The notes under the pieces are model-generated. The model ran no database searches. It had not been told where the DNA came from and worked only from the letters and a program-made list of their open reading frames with translations. From Catalimonadaceae bacterium JC749 (GTDB lineage: Bacteria; Bacteroidota; Bacteroidia; Cytophagales; Cyclobacteriaceae): a DNA stretch of 64,000 nucleotides. Below, in pieces: positions 18,503-28,300 of the stretch. The stretch spans positions 423,364-487,363 of the forward strand of contig JAJNNC010000006.1 in the NCBI GenBank assembly GCA_021730635.1. Direction: 5' to 3'. A program made the position numbers and the translations under genes. Numbering within the stretch: position 1 is the first letter of the stretch; every line of letters starts with the position of its first letter.

Positions 18503-18563
18503 AAAAAATCCCAGTAAAATCATTTTTCTACTGATTTCACGATAAATATTATGGATTAATGGC

Positions 18564-18583
18564 TTGCCTAATCGATTAAGCAA
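18564..18583. promoter_or_regulatory. Putative LacI operator, 20-bp near-perfect palindrome
   Basis: TTGCCTAATCGATTAAGCAA is its own reverse complement except for one base pair, with the CG centre characteristic of LacI-family operators. It lies between the lacI stop and the dehydratase start, 76 bp from the first operator (centre to centre, about seven helical turns), so paired binding or looping is possible. Confidence 0.7.
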
Positions 18584-18600
18584 AATTGTAAAAAAAGTTG

Positions 18601-19635
18601 TTATAGCTCATGCTTGGCCTTTGAAGATTCTCTTACGATTAATTTGGCTTCCATCAGCACTTGTTGCATGCCCTGTTCGGGATTTTTCAGTTTCTTCACC
18701 AGCAATTCCACAGCTGTTTTCCCCAAATCTTCAATGGGTTGCTTTAAATACGTAATAGGGCAGTAATAAAGATCAAACCCTTCGGCCTGACCAAAGCTCA
18801 CAATGCCCAGATCGGTCGGCACTTTCAGATGAAGTTCATTAATATACTTCAAGCCGTTGATCGCCAGACCATAGGTAGCGAAGATGATGGCATCTACCGG
18901 AAGGTCGGAAGCCAGCATCGAATCAATCGCCGCTTTCACTTCTTTTTCAATGTAGTTGAACCTGACTTCTTTCAGCCAGTTTTTATGAAAGTGCACATTA
19001 CTATCTTTGAGAGCATACAAATAGCCCCGTATTCTTTCTTTCATATGAAAGAGCTGCGATTTGTAGGCAATCATCCCGATATTCCGATAGCCTCTCTGCA
19101 GCAGATGAATACCGGCATCATAAGAAGCTTTAAAATTGTTAATGGTCACAAAATCAGTCTGTATCTCAGAAAAATGCCTGTCTAACAGCACAAAAGGAAT
19201 ATTCTTTTCTTTCAGATAATAAATCTGATTTTCTGCATTTTCAGAAGAAACAATAATAAAGCCTTCCACCTGCCGGTTTAACAAAACATTCAGCAAATCC
19301 CAGGACTTCTCTGCGTTTTCGTCGGAGCTTCCGATAATGACCGTGTATCCGTTGTGCCTGGCTTCATCTTCCACAATGCGGGCGATATTGGCAAAAAAGG
19401 GATTCGACAAATCAGCGATAATCAAACCAATGGTATACGTTTTACCACTTCTCAGACTCTTTGCCAAATGATTAGGCTGATAATTCAGCTCTTTGGCAAT
19501 TTTCTTTATTTTAAGAGCAATTTCATGCCCGACCCGGCTCTCTTTTTCCTTTCCATTCAGAACATAAGACACCAAAGCAGTGGATACGCCGGCTTGTTGT
19601 GCTATGTCTTTTAAGGAAATTTTTTTCTTGCTCAT
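18601..19635 (-). CDS. LacI family transcriptional regulator (likely regulon master)
   Basis: A 344-residue repressor. The helix-turn-helix spans residues 6-26 (LKDIAQQAGVSTALVSYVLNG), the hinge is QPNHLAKSLRSGK, and the effector domain begins at TIGLIIADLSNPFFANIA. Two matching CG-centred palindromes lie upstream of its own start, two upstream of the next gene and one before dgoK, so autoregulation and control of the sugar-acid genes are likely. The effector is probably a pathway intermediate. It is distinct from the LacI at 1.5 kb. Confidence 0.93.
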   Translation of the reverse strand: MSKKKISLKDIAQQAGVSTALVSYVLNGKEKESRVGHEIALKIKKIAKELNYQPNHLAKSLRSGKTYTIGLIIADLSNPFFANIARIVEDEARHNGYTVIIGSSDENAEKSWDLLNVLLNRQVEGFIIVSSENAENQIYYLKEKNIPFVLLDRHFSEIQTDFVTINNFKASYDAGIHLLQRGYRNIGMIAYKSQLFHMKERIRGYLYALKDSNVHFHKNWLKEVRFNYIEKEVKAAIDSMLASDLPVDAIIFATYGLAINGLKYINELHLKVPTDLGIVSFGQAEGFDLYYCPITYLKQPIEDLGKTAVELLVKKLKNPEQGMQQVLMEAKLIVRESSKAKHEL

Positions 19636-19667
19636 TCACAGCAAATAGTAACTGGTATGTAATATAG

Positions 19668-19683
19668 GTTTAATCGTTTAAAC
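19668..19683. promoter_or_regulatory. Putative LacI operator (autoregulation), proximal
   Basis: GTTTAATCGTTTAAAC is a 16-bp near-palindrome with a CG centre, 33 nt upstream of the lacI start codon. It has the same core as the other copies. Confidence 0.65.
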
Positions 19684-19868
19684 AAAAAATCTATTAAAAT
19701 ATTTTTTTACATTTTTTTTATCAAATGCTTTCAGTGAGTTTAAAATCTCAATAACCAGGAAAGAAATAAGGGTTGATTTTAAGGGTTATGCAATACCGTT
19801 GATATTTTAACAGTATTTCACATACAAAAACTTTTCAGATCATTGTGCATGATACTGTCTGTTTCTGC

Positions 19869-19882
19869 TCAAACGATTAAAC
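19869..19882. promoter_or_regulatory. Putative LacI operator (autoregulation), distal
   Basis: TCAAACGATTAAAC is the reverse complement of GTTTAATCGTTTGA and so nearly equals the proximal site. The two are about 200 bp apart, a distance compatible with a repression loop. Confidence 0.55.
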
Positions 19883-19951
19883 TATTCTTTCCTGAATACA
19901 CCGATTTTACGATTATATTTTATACCAACAGGCCGGCAGGGCTTTTTTTAT

Positions 19952-19973
19952 AGAGTTTTATAAGCAAAACTCT
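19952..19973. terminator. Hairpin between DUF5107 gene and lacI
   Basis: AGAGTTTT and AAAACTCT form a perfect 8-bp stem around a 6-nt loop, flanked by A- and T-rich runs on both sides. It lies about 50 nt past the stop of the minus-strand DUF5107 gene and probably ends that transcript; on the plus strand the stem is followed by TTTT, so it could be bidirectional. Confidence 0.5.
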
Positions 19974-20020
19974 TTTTAAGAAAACAGAAGGAGAGACAAA
20001 TCATCCCTCCCATTAAATGC

Positions 20021-21769
20021 TCACTTTTCAAATTCCCGGTATGCGCCAAATACTGCCAGATTGTCTTCTCCCAATGATTTGGGCACCGGGAAACAAGGTA
20101 TTTCCAGCTTATCACAGAGCTGCTTCCATAAATGGGTACGGGTATAAGTCTGGTGTATTTTCTGAAAGGGAAAAGACAACAGTAATTCCTTGGCCTCCAG
20201 TATGTCTTCTTTGTCAATCAACAACTGCACTTTTCTTTCTATAATCCATTCATCTGCTGAGGCATCTACTGCTTGTAACCATTGTTCACGCTCAGCCAGG
20301 GTATGGGTTCCTAACATTCGGAGTGTCTGGTCTCTTTCAACTACTACCTGCGGATGCTTTTGCAGCCAGGGTTCCTTCACGGTAGTAAGTGTTTCTACAG
20401 CAGCCTTTACCTCGCCGCTGATCCTGAGCAACCGGGCTAACAAAACTTTTGCCAAACCCATATCACAGGAAGAAAGGATATTCATGGCCTGCTTGGCTTC
20501 TCCCTTTCCTGCTAACCAGCTTCCGTAATAAAATTTCCAGCTCGTAGCCTCTTTACCATCGGTTTGTGCGATGGCCCATGGAAAGGCTTCCGCCAGGTTT
20601 TCCATACCGGAAGGTGGCCAACAGTTTTGATGCATCTCCGGCGGTGCCTGTAGTTCAAATTTCCCCTTTGAAGCCTTTAGCAGGTCTACCCAAGGCTGCA
20701 CTTCCGCACTCCTGGCCCATGTAAAAAGTGGAATCTCCTTTACCGACCGCAGGCTGATCTCAGGAACCTGCATTGCGTAAATGTCCAAAGGTTGATCACT
20801 GGGTATCCAGTATTCTGTATGCCCTCCTGTTTCTTTGGGTTGTAACGTTAATTTGACAGACTGATCGGCGATAGGACCTGCCTGTATCTCAAGATAGGGA
20901 ACCTGGCTGTTGGTACTCAACATGGCCCAATCTCGGTCTTCTCCTACCCCATAGCTCCACAATTTGATACCGGGTGTTTCCTTCTCGTCAGCGATATGAT
21001 ATAAGCCTGTGCCCAAGGAAGGCGTAAACACGCCAAATGCATTCACGGCCTTCGTTTTCCAGAAATACCCAGTCATTTCTTTGATATCAGCCTCTCGCTG
21101 AGGCCCTTCTGTTTCCCAACGGATCGTGTTTAAGGTAGAAGCATGGGATAAAACTTCTCCCTGTGGGAAATGAAAAGTAGTATCCGGTGCCGACGGCAAG
21201 GCCGCATTGGACCAGGACATCCAAGGACAGGCCTTGCTACCCGGATTATGATATATGACTCTCTGGGTCAGGAAAGTGTCTTCCGGGCCTAAAGAATACT
21301 CCACCGACCAGTGCATCCCAAAGCGCAACTCCCGCTCACCACAGGTGACATACACCCGCTCCTGGGTGCCATCGATGGTGTAAAGCACTTTTTCATTCTG
21401 TACAGGGGAATGGGCAATAGGAAAACTCACCTCAATACCCCCGGCCACAAAATAAAAACGGGGCAGTATCCTGGTGTAACGGATTACAGCGGGCACATAA
21501 AGCACCTCTTTATTCGAGGGCTTATGCACCATCGACATGACCTTTCCCCCAAGATCAGGACAAACAGTGACTTGGAGATACGCGTTTTCTAAAACAATGA
21601 AGATATATTTTTTTAATACTGGCCTATGGGATGTCTCACAATAACTCACATAAGGATAAACACCGTTAGGATCGTATGCCGTGGGGACCGGACCAAAAGG
21701 TGTAAGTACATGGGTTAACACATAGTCCTGGTATTCTGAATAAACCACCTTGCCCGTATTGTCTTTCAT
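20021..21769 (-). CDS. DUF5107 domain protein with C-terminal helical repeats
   Basis: A 582-residue protein without a signal peptide. The first 330 residues match DUF5107 (VCPDLGGKVMSMVHKPSNKEVLY, IEVSFPIAHSP, a beta-sandwich resembling galactose-mutarotase-type carbohydrate-binding domains). The C-terminal third is helical with repeats resembling TPR units (WLAGKGEAKQAMNILSSCDMGLAKVLLARLL). Such proteins are common in polysaccharide loci and probably bind or process sugars, but no reaction is established. The start lies 17 bp after the GH123-like gene, so both are in one operon. Confidence 0.8.
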   Translation of the reverse strand: MKDNTGKVVYSEYQDYVLTHVLTPFGPVPTAYDPNGVYPYVSYCETSHRPVLKKYIFIVLENAYLQVTVCPDLGGKVMSMVHKPSNKEVLYVPAVIRYTRILPRFYFVAGGIEVSFPIAHSPVQNEKVLYTIDGTQERVYVTCGERELRFGMHWSVEYSLGPEDTFLTQRVIYHNPGSKACPWMSWSNAALPSAPDTTFHFPQGEVLSHASTLNTIRWETEGPQREADIKEMTGYFWKTKAVNAFGVFTPSLGTGLYHIADEKETPGIKLWSYGVGEDRDWAMLSTNSQVPYLEIQAGPIADQSVKLTLQPKETGGHTEYWIPSDQPLDIYAMQVPEISLRSVKEIPLFTWARSAEVQPWVDLLKASKGKFELQAPPEMHQNCWPPSGMENLAEAFPWAIAQTDGKEATSWKFYYGSWLAGKGEAKQAMNILSSCDMGLAKVLLARLLRISGEVKAAVETLTTVKEPWLQKHPQVVVERDQTLRMLGTHTLAEREQWLQAVDASADEWIIERKVQLLIDKEDILEAKELLLSFPFQKIHQTYTRTHLWKQLCDKLEIPCFPVPKSLGEDNLAVFGAYREFEK

Positions 21770-21786
21770 ACTGTTAGGAATAGCAT

Positions 21787-23604
21787 TTAACGAGCTAATT
21801 GCTCACTTAATTCCCTGATCATAGCCTTTCCCTGAGAAACCGCCTTTTCAAGATGCGCTGCTTCAAACTCACTTTCTTCCGTAAAGGTCTTCAAATAGGT
21901 GTCAAATGCATGCATCAACTTCCTAATCTCTTTATCAGAAGAGGCTGACGCCAGCTCTCGCAAGATTCTAATTTTTTCATAATCGACGATCCCTTCTCTT
22001 AGTTTCTCAAACCGGATACTGCTATTGGCGCCCGGATAAACCAGAAAGCAATCCCCGGCAGGCCATAACACATGCCTGGCATCTCTGACAGGGTCTTCCG
22101 GCCAGGCATCGTAGGCCCAACGCAGAAAGCCATCATAGCCGTAAGCTGCTGTGTACCAGCCCATCCATCTTCCTTCGATGGGAGGAGAATACACAAAGTT
22201 GTTAGGCTTGGCCGGATTGCAGCATACATAATAGGTAGAGGTGAACCCCTTTTCAGAGCGGGCTTTTACTTCTTCTACACTGGGTTCTTCCCCATACAGA
22301 AAAGAATAGTCATCCAGCAGATGATCCAGTTCGGGATGCCAGTTACCGGCATAGGTGATCTTCCATTCTTCTGAATGATCATGGATTACTTTCGCAGCTG
22401 CTAAGGTATAGTCCAGCGGGTTTTCATTGATGCCCAAATAGGTTTTTTCAAACCAACCTTTGTCCTCCAGATGGGCTTTCAGATCATCCAGAAAAATATG
22501 CCAGAATTCCTTGAAGTCGTTTGAAGTCGGTGCCCAGGTTGCATAAACATAATGGCCTGTTTTTTCATCCATATAGCGGAACCTGTCTCCCCAGGGTATT
22601 AAAGTATAAATGGTGATAGCTTCATCCACACCCACTTCCATGGCTAATGACACATACTGATCAAAAATACTATAGTCGAAATGCCATGATCCATCTTCAC
22701 GTTTGATCCAGTCGATCATCGTTCCTTCGATGCGATAAGAATTATCTGACCAGGGAGAATGTACTGCATAGGTGGTAATGTATTTTCCGCCAGCGTCAGC
22801 ATATAACTTCAGATGCTTTTTCAGTAAAGACTGATGCTCCTCCGACCAGGGTTCCAGATGATAGTACCAGGCAACCACCCAGGGATTTTGCCACAGATCC
22901 AGCCTGAATTTCCAGTCACCAGGGGCAGGCAACCGCTGATCCTGCACTTCTATTTTCACCTGCAGGCTTGCGTCATATTCTTCAGTATTCACCTCGATGG
23001 TTCCGCTATAAACACCCGGTTTAGCATCCTCAGGTATGTCAAATGAAAGCCACACCGGCCGGGTAGTACGACCCGGAACCTCAAAACGATCGAGTGTTTC
23101 AAGCCTGTCGGGCATCAGATAGGCGGTATCTCTGGAACCTGCCGCACAGTGTAAAGCATTTGCGCCATAAGGATAATCCGACAGTACATAGCGGACCATG
23201 TTCAGTTGCATATTATTTTTACTCAGCACATCGCCCTCAGCATTTACCAGATCGTTCATCGTAAAGCATACCTGTCGTAAGGTATCGGGCGACCATACCA
23301 GCATCTGAGCGTTCATTCGCTCCCCTCTCCATCCTGTACCTTCCCAGGAAAGTGTTGCTGTTTCCAGATCCGGCACTTCGCTTCTGAAATAAAGCTTGTC
23401 AGTTGATCCGAATGAAACATGCAACCCCGCCTCCTGCTGCTGCCAGGCCAGGGTATCCACGGTCCTGTCGAAGGTATATTCTGATTGATAATGGGGATTT
23501 AATGCCGGCACTGCTGAAGCCTCTAGCTTTCCTTTATGTCCTTGTCCAAAGGCCAGCCCGCAAAAGTAATGGGACAGGCAGAAGATTAACGTTATTTTTC
23601 TCAT
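21787..23604 (-). CDS. GH123-like (DUF4091) secreted protein with altered catalytic pair
   Basis: A 605-residue secreted protein (signal to about residue 20, GLAFGQG). An N-terminal beta-sandwich (about 30-220) precedes a TIM-barrel region with the DUF4091/GH123 C-terminal signature (LRWAYDAWPEDPVRDARH, GDCFLVYPG, SIRFEKLREGIVDYEKIRIL). GH123 enzymes remove N-acetylgalactosamine with an adjacent Asp-Glu pair; here the corresponding place reads GINENP, so the Asp appears to be Asn. The substrate may not be an N-acetyl sugar, or the activity may differ. It follows susD by 88 bp in the ECF-sigma-linked locus and likely releases the sugar imported by SusCD. Confidence 0.78.
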   Translation of the reverse strand: MRKITLIFCLSHYFCGLAFGQGHKGKLEASAVPALNPHYQSEYTFDRTVDTLAWQQQEAGLHVSFGSTDKLYFRSEVPDLETATLSWEGTGWRGERMNAQMLVWSPDTLRQVCFTMNDLVNAEGDVLSKNNMQLNMVRYVLSDYPYGANALHCAAGSRDTAYLMPDRLETLDRFEVPGRTTRPVWLSFDIPEDAKPGVYSGTIEVNTEEYDASLQVKIEVQDQRLPAPGDWKFRLDLWQNPWVVAWYYHLEPWSEEHQSLLKKHLKLYADAGGKYITTYAVHSPWSDNSYRIEGTMIDWIKREDGSWHFDYSIFDQYVSLAMEVGVDEAITIYTLIPWGDRFRYMDEKTGHYVYATWAPTSNDFKEFWHIFLDDLKAHLEDKGWFEKTYLGINENPLDYTLAAAKVIHDHSEEWKITYAGNWHPELDHLLDDYSFLYGEEPSVEEVKARSEKGFTSTYYVCCNPAKPNNFVYSPPIEGRWMGWYTAAYGYDGFLRWAYDAWPEDPVRDARHVLWPAGDCFLVYPGANSSIRFEKLREGIVDYEKIRILRELASASSDKEIRKLMHAFDTYLKTFTEESEFEAAHLEKAVSQGKAMIRELSEQLAR

Positions 23605-23692
23605 TTGTTTGCTTAGTGTTTATACCAGCAAGGGCAATCATAGCCCCTAGCCAGTTAGGTTGCTCTTAACTTTTATTGAAATGACAAATTCC

Positions 23693-25366
23693 TTACTGTT
23701 GCCAACCCTCATTTTGCTCAAGAGCCCCCTGAGACAACTGAATTTCCTGTTGTGGAAGTGGGTTCAGGTAATGTCTGGGAAGAAACTGGCGGGCGTCGGC
23801 AGGTTCTGCTACGACAAAGCCGTCTTCGTCTACGATAATATCTATCCCTATCTGAAGATCCGGGTACTGCTCTTCATATTGGGTACCGACAAACCGCACA
23901 CCTTTGATGGCCTGTGGCAACACATCTTCCGCGATTTTCCATCGCCTGAGGTCATACCTTCTGAATCCTTCGAAGGCCAGCTCCACTGTTCTTTCCCTTC
24001 TGATCTCAGTCAGCATATCCAACGCATTCGTACTGACGTGAGCATTTGTCAGAGGAGGCATGTTGACTCTGGCTCTCAACAGGTTAATGGTACGATCCAG
24101 ATCCTGGTCACTGATTTGTCCATTCTGCTCATAGAGCGCTTCTGCCAGGTTGAGTAATACTTCCCCATACCGGAACTCTTTGAAATCATAGTGCCCTCTG
24201 AAGGTAGCAGCCTCCAGCCCTTCATCCAGAAATTTTCTGAGCATGTAGCCGGTTCGGGTGGCATTGGTACCGGCAAATCCCGGGTAGATCGTCTGCCAGA
24301 CGCCTCCGTCACGCACCGATTGTGTTCCCGGAATGATGAAGGACATGGCCATTCTGGGGTCTCTGTTCTGAAATTCGCTCTCAAACTGTTCATATCCCTG
24401 AAACAGGGGCGACTGGGTGATAGGCAGCCCATCGGTACACAGGTAAAGGTCTGCCAGATTCTTGGTAGGAATCATCTGGTTGAACCATAGCTCTCTTGTC
24501 CAGTTATGGGTTGCAATATTGATGTAATACCGTCTGGCCAGGATCACTTCTTCACTGTCATCTCCCTGAAGAATGAAAAGATACTTATAGCTCTCTTCTC
24601 CCATTGCATCATACAAGGCATACACATTGGAGGCAATCACCTCTTCGGCTGACTGAATAGCGGCTGACAGATAGGCGTTGGCATCCCCTTCTCCATGATA
24701 TTTGGCCCAAGTGCCCATATACAATGCTGCTCTGGATTTCAGGGCAAGCGCCGCCCCCCGGGTAACCCTGCCTAGTTCGTCCTCGGTTAATTCACGCTGT
24801 AAAGGTAACTTACTAATGGCATTGTCCAAGTCGCTGAGTATAAAATCCATGATTTCTTCCTGAGAAGATCGGGGTGTATACAGTTCTTCCGAATCGGTAT
24901 TCAATACCTGATCTATCTTCGGCACTCCACCAAAATTTTTCACCAGGTTCCAGTAATGGTATGCCCTGAAAAACAAGGCTTCCCCTACCCAACGATCAAT
25001 GTCTGTGCCTAATCCGGATTCCTCTGCTTTCTGCAGCATGTAGTTGGTGGAACGAATCCAGGTATAAGAGTCATCCCATAGGGTTGAGGTTTCCGTAGGC
25101 AGGTAGGAACCATTGCTTTCAGCGTTTGGACCTAAACCGAAAGCGATGTCTGCATTCAAATCTACATAGGGGGCGGCCGCCAGTCCAAAATATAAATCGT
25201 TGGCTGCCAGCATAAAGTCATTGGGTGTCTTCCAGAACGAGGCATCCGAAATCTGATCCTTAGGACTCAGATCCAGTGATTTTTCACAACCTGCCAGCAC
25301 GATGGTGAGCAGGAGACTGACACATATATATAGGTTTCGCATGATTTTCAAGTTAAAAGGTGACAT
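23693..25366 (-). CDS. SusD/RagB family outer-membrane nutrient-binding lipoprotein
   Basis: A 557-residue lipoprotein of the classical RagB/SusD branch. Signal and lipobox appear as LLLTIVLAGCEKSLDLSPKD (Cys about residue 26). Typical blocks are WVGEALFFRAYHYWNLVKNFGGVPKI, ALALKSRAALYMGTWAKYHG and TEIRRERTVELAFEGFRRYDLRRW. Its start overlaps the end of susC by 14 nt, so the two are tightly coupled. It should cap the SusC barrel and bind glycans at the surface. The ligand is unknown; the GH123-like neighbour is the only hint. Confidence 0.95.
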   Translation of the reverse strand: MSPFNLKIMRNLYICVSLLLTIVLAGCEKSLDLSPKDQISDASFWKTPNDFMLAANDLYFGLAAAPYVDLNADIAFGLGPNAESNGSYLPTETSTLWDDSYTWIRSTNYMLQKAEESGLGTDIDRWVGEALFFRAYHYWNLVKNFGGVPKIDQVLNTDSEELYTPRSSQEEIMDFILSDLDNAISKLPLQRELTEDELGRVTRGAALALKSRAALYMGTWAKYHGEGDANAYLSAAIQSAEEVIASNVYALYDAMGEESYKYLFILQGDDSEEVILARRYYINIATHNWTRELWFNQMIPTKNLADLYLCTDGLPITQSPLFQGYEQFESEFQNRDPRMAMSFIIPGTQSVRDGGVWQTIYPGFAGTNATRTGYMLRKFLDEGLEAATFRGHYDFKEFRYGEVLLNLAEALYEQNGQISDQDLDRTINLLRARVNMPPLTNAHVSTNALDMLTEIRRERTVELAFEGFRRYDLRRWKIAEDVLPQAIKGVRFVGTQYEEQYPDLQIGIDIIVDEDGFVVAEPADARQFLPRHYLNPLPQQEIQLSQGALEQNEGWQQ

Positions 25367-28300
25367 CTATACCAAAGGAATACAATCGCTGAAAGGGATA
25401 ATTGAATCCTGTAGTAGACGATTCAGGATCCCAACCCCCTTCTACCTCATGCAACTCCCACAGATTTTCTCCGCTCAGATAAATCCGGGCTCTGGAGAGG
25501 GTCAGCTTATCGAGTACACTGGCAGGCAGTGAATACCCGATCTGGAGATTCTTAAGCCGCACATACGCTGCATTTACTTCCTGCAACGTAGACTTTTCAT
25601 AATTCCAATACCGTATATTGCCATGGCTAAGCTTGGGATAGGACGCGTTGGGCCGATCCGCCGACCAGGTTTTGCCATAATAGAACAGGGGCGGTTGTCT
25701 CCACCAGTCACTCCAGGGAATAGCATATTCTCCTTCTCTGAATAAGGTTCGCTGGCCTACTCCTTGAATAAAGACACTCAGATCAAAATTTTTGAAGCTA
25801 GAACCCAGGTTGACACCATAGTTAAAACGAGGTGTGGTGTTCCCCACGTTGATCACATCGCCGTCTTCTCCAGGCGCATCGCTGTAAGGACTGATCTGTC
25901 CGTCCCCATTGAGGTCTTTATATCTGGCATCGCCCAACCCAATGTCGCTGGGCACCCCGCCCAGTTGCCGGTAGGCGGCCAGTTCTTCTTCCGTTCTGAT
26001 GAGTCCATCGAAAACATAAGCAAAATAGGTATTCAGGGGATAACCTTCCCTGATCTGATTCAGACCCAGCGTATACGTATCCTGCCCTCCGTAGTTGACC
26101 AGCTCGTTTTGCGCATCGCTGAGTATCAGTTTTGCGGAATACTGAAAGTCATCGATCTTATCCTGCCATCCTACGGAAGTTTCAAAGCCCCACGTTTTTA
26201 GTTCACCTGAATTGGAATAAGGCGGTATAGCCCCCAGCACTGCCGGATAGGTGACAGGAATCAGCATGTTCTTATTTCTTTTGATAAAATAATCGAAGGA
26301 GACATTCAGCTTTGACGAAAACAGGGCCATATCCACACCAGCATTCTGATTCACAACTGTCTCCCAGGTTCTGCCCAAAGACACCATTCCGGCCAGGGAA
26401 GCCGATTGGTCTCTACGGCCTGCCCCGAACGGATAGGGACCGCGGGCACCGATCTGAATTAATTGCAGATAATCGTACAGGTTGATACCTTCCTGGTTAC
26501 CTGTCTCTCCATAGGAAGCCCTGAGCTTCAGCTCATCAAATAATCCGAGATTCTTGATGAAATTTTCTTCTGACAAGCGCCATGCCGCTGATACCCCGGG
26601 AAATAGTCCCCATCTCGTATCGGCTTGGAAACGGGAACTTCCATCGTAACGCAGATTGGCCTCAAGGATGTATCTGTCATTAAAAATATAACTCAGCCTG
26701 GAAAACAATGACCGGATAGCCCAATGGTTGCCTGCTCCATTATTCTGCATGTTCTGCGTTCCTCCGAGGTTCAGCGACCATACTTCATCGGTGGGAAAAT
26801 TATCTCTACTGGCCTGGAACATTTCCCACTCATTTTCTTCATGAGAGGCACCTCCCATAAGGTCAATCTGATGTTTTTCTGCCACCTGTTTACTGTATTG
26901 GATATAACCTGTGAAATTCCGGTAAGCACTTTCCACGCTTTGCTGAGACAGATACGCTTCATTCGGATTCACAATGGAATAATAAGCTATACTGCTCTCA
27001 TCCCAGTTGTAGAGCGGATGGGCTTTGGCAATATCTTTATTATCCTCAGCGCTATGATTAATCCCTGCCTGCAGGTTCAAGGTGAGCCCTTCCAACATAT
27101 CCACTATCAGTCTGAAATTCGTGTTCACATTTCTCGTCTGATAGGTAGCTGTTTCAGCTTCCCTGGCCATGGCTACGGCATTGCCCCATCCTCCCTGGGC
27201 AAAGTATTTCGTTCCGCTCTGTGTATAAATCGGAAAGTATGGCATCCCAAAAATGGATTCTGTCACCAGCCAGGCAGAGCCCACACCCCCTACATCCGAC
27301 CGTTTCTGGTTTTCCAGCGACAGCTTGGTTTCCAACCGGATACGATCCGTAAAATCATAATCATAATTCAGCCTGAGGTTATACCGCTGGTTGTTATCAT
27401 CTGCGTGTTTGATTACCCCTTCCTGATTGAGATAGCTTCCAGACAAATAATAAGAGGAATTTTCTCCACCTCCTGACACATTCAGGTTATGGACATGCTG
27501 AAAACCATTCCCGAAGACGGCAGCCCCCCAGTCGGTGGTAGGAAAGTGAAGGATATATCCCCCATACACCGGGTGCGGAATGGGGTTGGGATCATTGTTT
27601 CTGATTCTTTCCAGCAGGTCAGGGGTATACATGGGCGTTGAACCATTATGGATGTTGGCCTCATTATCCATGATGGCAAACTGATAATGGTTAGGCGTTT
27701 CCATCATACCGGAAAGTTTGGTGATAGCCAGGTTGTTGCTATAGCTGATCCTGGGCTTTCCTGATTTACCCTGTTTGGTCGTCACCAACACTACGCCATT
27801 GGCTCCTCTGGAACCATAGATGGAAGCGGAAGCATCTTTTAACACTGAAATTGACTCAATATCTTCCGGATTCAGCAGGTTCAGGCTGCCGGGAACCCCA
27901 TCGATCAGTACCAGCGGCATATTGCCCCCGCCAGAAAGCTCATTTCCGCCATTGGTAGATGAAAAGCCTCTTACATTCAGGTTGAATCCCTCCTGCCCGG
28001 GTTGTCCGGTAGATCGTTGAATCGTTAGTCCGGGGATTTGTCCCTGCAGGGCCGACACAGTATTGGTCACCGGCCTTGCCTCTATGACTTCCTCCCCTAC
28101 TGAAGCGACAGAGCCGGCGAGATTTTCTCTTTTCCGGGTTCCATAGCCAATGACAACCACCTCTTGCAAAGCCTGGATATCCGGCGACAGGGTAACATCA
28201 ATTGTACTTTTTCCGGTAACGGCGATCTCTTCTGTCACATAACCGATGGACGAAAACACCAGTGTATCATCTTCTTCAGGTACATTAATTGAGTAATTCC

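Larger units (their letters stand above)
19636..20020. promoter_or_regulatory. AT-rich lacI promoter region
   Basis: A 385-bp gene-free stretch between the DUF5107 gene and lacI. It holds two LacI-type palindromes and a strong hairpin, listed separately. The rest is AT-rich without an open frame that looks coding. Confidence 0.5.

Noticed and set aside
20017..20528. Plus-strand frames opposite the DUF5107 gene end
   Set aside because: They overlap a well-supported gene and have no coding character.
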